37,615 bases of DNA from CAZVPZ01 sp964629245 (GTDB lineage Archaea; Nanohalarchaeota; Nanosalinia; Nanosalinales; Nanosalinaceae), in the NCBI GenBank assembly GCA_964629245.1, contig CAZVPZ010000008.1, positions 1 through 37,615 on the forward strand, read 5' to 3'. A program made the position numbers and the translations under genes. Shown piece by piece: positions 32,365 through 37,615 of the stretch. Each line of letters starts with the position of its first letter. The first letter of the stretch is position 1. The notes beneath the pieces were generated by a model. That model had not been told where the DNA came from. It saw nothing but the letters and a program-made list of their open reading frames with translations, and did not search any database.

Positions 32365-34092
32365 ATGGATTTCGACCTATCCGGGTGGGAGTATCGGAAG
32401 ATGGCCGGTGCAGGAGTCCTGCTGATGTTTTACATGGTTCTCGCGGCTTTTATCTTCCGTGGGCTGTTCTCGCACGATATCGCGGTCTGGGCTATAGGTG
32501 ACCACGGCGACGCCTGGCACTTTATGTGGAACTTCTGGTGGTTTGAAACCGCTGTTACAAGTTCCAAGCCTCTACTGGAGACGACCTATATCTTCTATCC
32601 GGAGGGCACGACGCTCCTGCTTCACACCTACAACCTGTCGAGCATGGTGCTTTTCTCCCCCCTGATACTCGGTCTCGAGTCCTATGTGCTTTCTTACAAT
32701 CTGGTTGTGATCTCCAGCTACGTGCTTTCGGCTTTTTCGGCCTTCCTGCTGGCGTCCTACCTTCTGAGGCAATGGGCTGATGTCGATGACTACTTTCTAC
32801 CTGCCGCCGCGGCGGGGATTATCTACGGTTTCTCGCCCTGGGCTATATCGAAACATTTCGGGTTTTTCAACCTGATAACGCTTTTCTACCTGCCGCTCGC
32901 TTTCCTGCTGCTTGTCCTCAGCTATGACAGGGGTGACAGGAGGCTGGTTCCGCTGCTTGTGGCCACCCCTCTAGTTCTCTTCCTGGCGGATCCTCAGTAC
33001 CTGCTTTTCTTCGCTTTAATGGCGGGAGGTTTCCTGTCGTATGTTTTTGCCACTGAGAAAATGGACTGGCAGAACCTCAAGATAATAGGGACAGGTTACG
33101 CCCTCGGCAACCTGCTGCTGTATATTCTGGTCCAGCCGGGTATCAAGAAACTACAGAGCGGCCACTACTGGACGGGTTCGAGCATCGAGATAAACTCAGT
33201 CGCCCAGGGTTTCTTCATCCCGTCCGACAGGGTTCTGAGCTTCTACATCCTCCCTGAAAGCCTGAAAAAAGCCAGTATAGTTGGCAAGCTAGGTCTGCCG
33301 CCCGACAGCATAGGCTACCTCGGCCTGGGACTCCTTTCCACGGTTCTCGTACTGGCATATCACTCCTGGGACAGGGAAACACTGTTCGAGCGCGAGGCTT
33401 TCTTCGTTTACATGGGCTTGTTCGCCTTCGTGCTCAGTATAGGCGAGCTATCCGGGATTAGCATGGCTCTGGATGCTGCAGTGGATGCCGTCGTCCCCTA
33501 CATGGCGCTGGTGAACAACAACCTCCGGTACTCGATGATCACAACGCTCTGCCTCGGGATAGTGACTGCTCTGGTGCTTGGACGTTTCGGGAAGGAAGTG
33601 TCGAGGAGAAAGTATCATATCGCAGCGGCCGCCGTGTTCCTGCTCCTGTTCATCGATTTCGTGCCCCTGACCGAGACAAAGGTCTACAGCAGCTATTTCG
33701 CGGTGGATGTCCCGCCCAACCTCACCGAACTGGATGAGGGAGGCACTGTGCTGAACATACCCGCTGATGCGAACACCCAGGGCATGTACCTCCAGACGTT
33801 CCACGAGATTCCTGTCCATGACGGCCATATCTCCCAGAAGAGCGACAGGGTGGACGAGAGACTGGGCTCCTACAACGAGCTCGTCGCCACCATGGACAGG
33901 AAGAAGATAGGGGAACAACTCAGAAGTGAGGGGATAAAGTACGTCATCCTGAATACCTACTGGCGCGGCGATTCGACCCATTTCCAGCCGGTGGATGTGA
34001 ACGTCTCGGAAATCCGTTCCTTCATGGACGGTTCTTTCAGGAGGATTACTTCTTCGAGCCATGTCTATGTGTACGATATCAGCGAGAGCTAG
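32365..34092 (+). CDS. GT-C-like polytopic membrane glycosyltransferase
   Basis: 575 residues with ~12 TM helices. The N-terminal loop 'AIGDHGDAWHFMWNFWWFET' has the two Asp residues of the first extracytoplasmic loop of GT-C enzymes, and 'YIFYPEGTTLLLHTYNLSSM' is the conserved second part of it. 'YGFSPWAISKHFG' and 'DPQYLLFFALM' follow. The last ~120 residues are soluble and end in a beta strand-rich region. Such enzymes transfer lipid-linked sugars outside the membrane, here perhaps to the many N-x-S/T sequons of the pilins. Specificity is not visible. Confidence 0.8.
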   Translation: MDFDLSGWEYRKMAGAGVLLMFYMVLAAFIFRGLFSHDIAVWAIGDHGDAWHFMWNFWWFETAVTSSKPLLETTYIFYPEGTTLLLHTYNLSSMVLFSPLILGLESYVLSYNLVVISSYVLSAFSAFLLASYLLRQWADVDDYFLPAAAAGIIYGFSPWAISKHFGFFNLITLFYLPLAFLLLVLSYDRGDRRLVPLLVATPLVLFLADPQYLLFFALMAGGFLSYVFATEKMDWQNLKIIGTGYALGNLLLYILVQPGIKKLQSGHYWTGSSIEINSVAQGFFIPSDRVLSFYILPESLKKASIVGKLGLPPDSIGYLGLGLLSTVLVLAYHSWDRETLFEREAFFVYMGLFAFVLSIGELSGISMALDAAVDAVVPYMALVNNNLRYSMITTLCLGIVTALVLGRFGKEVSRRKYHIAAAAVFLLLFIDFVPLTETKVYSSYFAVDVPPNLTELDEGGTVLNIPADANTQGMYLQTFHEIPVHDGHISQKSDRVDERLGSYNELVATMDRKKIGEQLRSEGIKYVILNTYWRGDSTHFQPVDVNVSEIRSFMDGSFRRITSSSHVYVYDISES

Positions 34093-34118
34093 AAGGACGA
34101 GGAAAAACTGTCACAATC

Positions 34119-34127
34119 CTTTTAGAT
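34119..34127 (+). promoter_or_regulatory. TATA-like box for the Nudix operon
   Basis: CTTTTAGAT is centred 27 nt before ATG 34150. It would drive the three Nudix genes and cysS together. Confidence 0.4.
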
Positions 34128-34149
34128 TTTCTCTACTTCCTTGTATCCA

Positions 34150-34962
34150 ATGACCGGGAAATCCGATGTCGCACAGCTCGTTATAAGGTACGGGAGCGGA
34201 GGCGAACACCGCTACTTCCTCGCCCGGAGGACGAGGGACGGTTACTGGGAGTGGATAGGCGGCAAGCGGGAGGATGGCGAAACGATAGAGGAAGCTGCGA
34301 TGAGGGAACTGAGCGAGGAGATAAAGCTGGATTTTCGTGAAGACGATGCTGAGATAGTCCGTGTCGCCAAGCCCTACGTCAGCAGGGACAGTAGTAGCTA
34401 CGAGCTCTATCCTGTTCTCATGGATATGGACGCCGAGAAAGCTGAGAAAGTGGAAAACAGCGACCTGTCCCGCGAACACGACCGGTTTGAATGGATACAA
34501 ATCGACGATTTCCCGGATTTCAATACTCTGGGACAGAGGAAAGCCCTGGAAAGACTCGATATAGTCGATGAAGAGCTCTATGAGGTCGCCGTTGCAGTTA
34601 CACGCCACGAAGAGACCGGCAAGTACCTCGTGATGAAGCGTAGCGATGAGGAAAGCTCTTCAGGGCTGTGGAGCTTTCCTGGAGGACTGGTGGAGGATGA
34701 AAGTGTAGAGGAGGCCGCTATCCGGGAGTTAAAAGAGGAAACCGGCCTGGAAGCGGAGATAGTCGACAGCGCGGAGCCCTTCCGGAGGCAGGGGAGTATC
34801 GGACCGCTGAAGCTTTACTTCTTTCTCGCGGAAACGGGCTCGAAAGAGGTCGTTCTCAACGAGGAACACTCAGAGTACTGCTGGATTGAACTCGAAGAAC
34901 TTGAAAACCTTGAGACACATGACAGGACTATGGGCCTGGAAAGGCTAGGACTGGTAGGATGA
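34150..34962 (+). CDS. Tandem double-Nudix hydrolase
   Basis: ATG 34150 (MTGKSDVAQLVIRYG) is preferred over TTG 34141. Two Nudix domains are joined. The first (1-140) has the box GKREDGETIEEAAMRELSEE with IKL in place of the usual xGU. The second (145-270) has GGLVEDESVEEAAIRELKEE then TGL, fully canonical. Each REL-x-EE box holds the Mg-binding Glu residues. Such enzymes hydrolyse nucleoside diphosphate linked to X; substrates are not predictable here. The stop overlaps the next ATG (ATGA). Confidence 0.9.
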   Translation: MTGKSDVAQLVIRYGSGGEHRYFLARRTRDGYWEWIGGKREDGETIEEAAMRELSEEIKLDFREDDAEIVRVAKPYVSRDSSSYELYPVLMDMDAEKAEKVENSDLSREHDRFEWIQIDDFPDFNTLGQRKALERLDIVDEELYEVAVAVTRHEETGKYLVMKRSDEESSSGLWSFPGGLVEDESVEEAAIRELKEETGLEAEIVDSAEPFRRQGSIGPLKLYFFLAETGSKEVVLNEEHSEYCWIELEELENLETHDRTMGLERLGLVG

Positions 34963-35384
34963 CTGAAGATGTGGAAGAGCTGGAAGAGGTGACGGATGTC
35001 GCGGCTGTGGTGGTGTACAACCCTCGGCTCCACGAGTTCCTGGTGATGCAGAGAAGCTCTGACCGGGATGTCTTTCCCGGTTACTGGGAGTTCCCCTCCG
35101 GCATAATCGAGGATGGCGAGAAGCCGCGGAAGACTGCAAGAAGGGAGCTCAAGGAGGAAACCGGCCTGAGCGGCAACAGGGTGAAGACGGGAGACGAACA
35201 CGTCCAGGAGACCGAGTACGGGGATTTCCGCGTCCACCCCTTCCTGTTTACCGTGGAATCGGACGCCGTTGACGTCACGCTTGAGCATCAGGACTACATG
35301 TGGATCCGCCTCGAAGAGATTGAAGACCTCAAGTCGGTTCCTGGGCTGCTGCAGGACCTGAAGGCTGTGGGGGTGGAGCGATGA
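34959..35384 (+). CDS. Nudix hydrolase
   Basis: This single domain has the box SGIIEDGEKPRKTARRELKE then ETGL, and 'LVMQRSSDRDVFPGYWEFPS' before it, as in MutT-like proteins. 141 residues, the normal length for a compact Nudix domain. ATGA overlaps on both sides (34959-34962 and 35381-35384) show translational coupling. It sits between two other Nudix genes. Confidence 0.92.
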   Translation: MTEDVEELEEVTDVAAVVVYNPRLHEFLVMQRSSDRDVFPGYWEFPSGIIEDGEKPRKTARRELKEETGLSGNRVKTGDEHVQETEYGDFRVHPFLFTVESDAVDVTLEHQDYMWIRLEEIEDLKSVPGLLQDLKAVGVER

Positions 35385-35830
35385 GCAGGAGCCAGTTCAG
35401 GACCGTCGTCAAGGCCCTGATAACGAACAGGGGTAAAGTACTGATAGGTCAGAAAGAAGACGGTGAGAAGCCTCACTCGGGCGAATGGCACTTTCTTGGG
35501 GGGCACCTAGATGACAACGAGTCTCTTGAAGAAGCGGTGAAACGCGAGGTAAAGGAAGAGACGGATCTCGATGTGGAGGTACACCAGATAATCGACGCGA
35601 TGGTTTTCTCATGGAAAAAGGATGGCGACATGGACTCGGTACAGTTGCTCTACCACTGCGAGGCCGACTCGCGTGATGGTGAGCCCGGGGACGATTTACA
35701 GGATGTGAAATGGGTGAACCCCGAGGAACTGGTGGAAGAGCTCTGGGATGAAGAGGTCAGGAGGATAGAGCAGAGGGACAGGAGAGCAAAATTTGTTGAA
35801 AAGCTAAAAAAGATGCCGAGCTTTGGTTAG
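35381..35830 (+). CDS. Nudix hydrolase
   Basis: This domain has the box GGHLDDNESLEEAVKREVKE then ETDL, with Asp in place of the usual Gly in the last position. 'ALITNRGKVLIGQKEDGEK' precedes it and 'WVNPEELVEELWDEEV' follows, as is usual in MutT/NUDT-like proteins. 149 residues. It is two bases upstream of the cysteinyl-tRNA synthetase gene, so it belongs to the same transcript. Confidence 0.92.
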   Translation: MSRSQFRTVVKALITNRGKVLIGQKEDGEKPHSGEWHFLGGHLDDNESLEEAVKREVKEETDLDVEVHQIIDAMVFSWKKDGDMDSVQLLYHCEADSRDGEPGDDLQDVKWVNPEELVEELWDEEVRRIEQRDRRAKFVEKLKKMPSFG

Positions 35831-35832
35831 TC

Positions 35833-37281
35833 ATGGTCCTGGAACTCTACAACACCCTGGCCCGGGAGAAACAGGTTTTCGAGCCCATCGAAGAGGGCAA
35901 GGTGCGTTTCTACTCCTGCGGCCAGACGATCTACGACGATCTCCATGTCGGCAACGCCAGGCCGTACGCCTACTGGGATACGCTGAGACGTTACCTGGAA
36001 TGGAAGGGCTATGCTGTCAGGCACATCCAGAACATAACCGATGTCGGCCACCTGACGGACGATGGGGACCAGGGAGAGGACAAGGTGGAAGTCAGGGCGA
36101 GAGAACTCGGACTCGAGCCGATGGAACTGGTCGAGGACCAGGTAGAGCGCTACTTCGATGATACCGGAGCGATAAACGTTGAGAGACAGGACATAGTTCC
36201 TAGGGCAACGGGCCATATCAACGAGATGATAGGGTACGTACAGCGCATCATCGACAACGGCTACGCCTACGAGCGGGAGGGCAACATCTACTTCGACATG
36301 GACGCCTTCCTTGAGGACCACGAGTACGCCGAGATGGCGAAGATGGATATCGAGGAGCTGAAGAAAGAGGCCGAGGCCCGCGTGGAACCCGATGATAAAA
36401 AGAAGAACCAGTACGATTTCGCGCTCTGGCTCGACGCGGAGGGAACGGGACACCTGATGAAGTGGAACGCCAAGTTTGAAGTCGACGGCGAGGAGGCCGA
36501 GACAACAGGCTATCCCGGCTGGCACCTTGAGTGCAGCGTCATGTCGCAGAAATACCTTGGAGACGAGTTCGACATACACGCGGGGGGCAAGGACCACATC
36601 TTTCCCCACCATCCCAACGAGCGCGCACAGGCGTTGGCCGCTACCGGGAAGGGACAGGCCCGCTACTGGCTCCACAACGAGTTCATAACTGTCGAGGGCG
36701 AGAAGATGTCGAAGAGCAAGGGTAACTTTTACACGGTGCGGGATCTGCTTGAGGAGGGCTATTCCGGTGATGCTATCCGGCTCTACCTCATCTCCTCACA
36801 CTACAGGAGCGAGACCGACTTCTCGAAGGAGGGGCTTGAGAAGGCGGAGAAAGAGCTGAAAAGTATACGGAGAGCGGTACAGAGGATAAGGAAAAACTCG
36901 GGCGACAACCGCATGGGTACTGGAGAGCTGCGAAGCGACTTTGAAGGCTTCATGGATGACGACCTGAATACGGCCAAGGCCCACCAGCGCCTGATGACAT
37001 TCGTTACAGAGGTGAATGCAGCTATCGATAGCGGGGAGACGGTAGATGATGAGGCGGCTGACACGCTAGTCGAACTTTTCAGCATACTTGGAATCGAAGC
37101 CGAAGTCGAGGTCAGTAAGCAGGAAGCCGCGCTGGCGGACCTGATGCTCGAGCTGCGTGAAGAGTTCAGGGAAAAGGATGATTATGATACTGCGGACCGG
37201 ATTAGAGAGATGCTCGAGGAAAACGGTTTCGAGGTGGAGGATGCTGAAAGCGGCGCGATCTGGTACAGGGTAAGCGGTTAG
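35833..37281 (+). CDS. cysS: Cysteinyl-tRNA synthetase
   Basis: Class I CysRS charges tRNA-Cys. The HIGH-like motif is DDLHVGNARPYAYWD, the KMSKS motif EGEKMSKSKGNFYTVRDLL, and zinc ligands are visible (Cys29 in SCGQTIY, Cys in HLECSVMS, His in GGKDHIFPHH). The DALR-type anticodon-binding domain covers the C-terminal ~110 residues. 482 residues is normal. It ends the Nudix operon and is 3.5 kb from tRNA-Cys, its own substrate. Its stop overlaps the stop of the next gene. Confidence 0.97.
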   Translation: MVLELYNTLAREKQVFEPIEEGKVRFYSCGQTIYDDLHVGNARPYAYWDTLRRYLEWKGYAVRHIQNITDVGHLTDDGDQGEDKVEVRARELGLEPMELVEDQVERYFDDTGAINVERQDIVPRATGHINEMIGYVQRIIDNGYAYEREGNIYFDMDAFLEDHEYAEMAKMDIEELKKEAEARVEPDDKKKNQYDFALWLDAEGTGHLMKWNAKFEVDGEEAETTGYPGWHLECSVMSQKYLGDEFDIHAGGKDHIFPHHPNERAQALAATGKGQARYWLHNEFITVEGEKMSKSKGNFYTVRDLLEEGYSGDAIRLYLISSHYRSETDFSKEGLEKAEKELKSIRRAVQRIRKNSGDNRMGTGELRSDFEGFMDDDLNTAKAHQRLMTFVTEVNAAIDSGETVDDEAADTLVELFSILGIEAEVEVSKQEAALADLMLELREEFREKDDYDTADRIREMLEENGFEVEDAESGAIWYRVSG

Positions 37282-37613
37282 CCTTCCATCCTTTTCAGGA
37301 ACCTGAGCAGGGTCTTCCGGTTCTTGCCGTCTTTCTCCATCTCTATTATAGTATCGACATCAGGGTTGTTGAGGTCAGATATCTGGTTCTTGGCCTCGTC
37401 GACAGTCCCGGATAGAATCTCCTGGTAGCGTTTCTCGGCTTCTTTCTGTTCTTTCTCTTCCTGTTCCTCTTCCTTTTTCTGCTCGAGTTCCTTCCTCTTC
37501 TTCTGTTTCCTGTCAGGTTCTTCCTGGAAGATTTCTTCGGCGCGTTCGTCGGAGATTCCGAGCATCTCCTTGGCCTTGCGCATCTGCTTCTCTGCTTCAC
37601 TCTGCCTTCTCAT
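37278..37613 (-). CDS. Coiled-coil protein with the shared LSG...GKNR module
   Basis: 111 residues from ATG 37613, two bases from the window edge; a longer start outside the window cannot be excluded. The first ~60 residues are Glu/Lys heptads. The last ~47 residues (ILSGTVDEAKNQISDLNNPD, then 'GKNRKTLLRFLKR') align with the C-terminus of the winged-helix/coiled-coil protein that is coupled to the pilus ATPase. Its stop overlaps the cysS stop by 3 nt, tail to tail. Function is unknown. Confidence 0.7.
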   Translation of the reverse strand: MRRQSEAEKQMRKAKEMLGISDERAEEIFQEEPDRKQKKRKELEQKKEEEQEEKEQKEAEKRYQEILSGTVDEAKNQISDLNNPDVDTIIEMEKDGKNRKTLLRFLKRMEG

Positions 37614-37615
37614 GG

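Noticed and set aside
1..37615. CRISPR array or insertion sequence
   Set aside because: No regularly spaced direct repeats and no transposase-like frame were seen on reading through; only low-complexity Gly/Arg and coiled-coil repeats occur.

Overview
The window is from an archaeon. The evidence is class III (KGQ-type) prepilin leaders, an archaeal-type SRP (7S) RNA, a Hef helicase/nuclease, a HerA-family ATPase, a TraB-family protein, and TATA-like boxes about 26-30 nt upstream of many start codons (leaderless transcripts). GC content looks moderately high. Many proteins are rich in Asp/Glu, and genes are tightly packed with ATGA overlaps. A small DPANN-type genome, perhaps Nanohaloarchaeota-like and salt-adapted, fits this best; that placement is inference and no rRNA is present to test it.

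Layout. (1) 1-5014, plus strand: four secreted or membrane-anchored beta-rich surface proteins. The last is an 891-residue ectodomain protein with one TM helix, a Gly/Arg linker and a C2H2 zinc finger at its very C-terminus. (2) 5039-8899: a MinD-type ATPase, a small anchored protein, and a PEP synthase carrying an extra C-terminal winged helix. (3) 9005-24125: a type IV pilus superlocus. It holds five coupled plus-strand genes for pilin-like subunits, including a 1147-residue vWA protein with nested insertions and a pilin with a possible amidotransferase-like ectodomain. On the minus strand are a probable major pilin, two T2SF/TadC-like platform proteins, a FlaI/GspE-like ATPase and a winged-helix/coiled-coil partner, beside a divergent prepilin peptidase. 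A 580-residue coiled-coil protein and a GISPLIA-type pilin or archaellin follow. (4) 24176-30322, minus strand: an archaeosortase-family protein, a minimal DUF460 protein, Hef, a membrane protein, a HerA-type ATPase, a PD-(D/E)XK nuclease and a TraB domain. (5) 30395-32322: SRP RNA, small membrane proteins, a PqqB-like MBL hydrolase and tRNA-Cys(GCA). (6) 32365-37613: a GT-C-like membrane protein, three Nudix genes (four Nudix domains) coupled to cysteinyl-tRNA synthetase, and a small coiled-coil protein.

How the genes may work together. The pilus region has a peptidase to mature prepilins, an ATPase plus split platform to assemble them, a probable major pilin and several large minor pilins that could form an adhesive tip. 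Cytoplasmic coiled-coil proteins may act as scaffold or regulator, and the MinD ATPase could position the machine. The C-terminal module of the winged-helix/coiled-coil partner recurs in the last protein of the window, which suggests an undescribed protein family. The Hef/DUF460 and HerA/nuclease genes look like a DNA repair neighbourhood.
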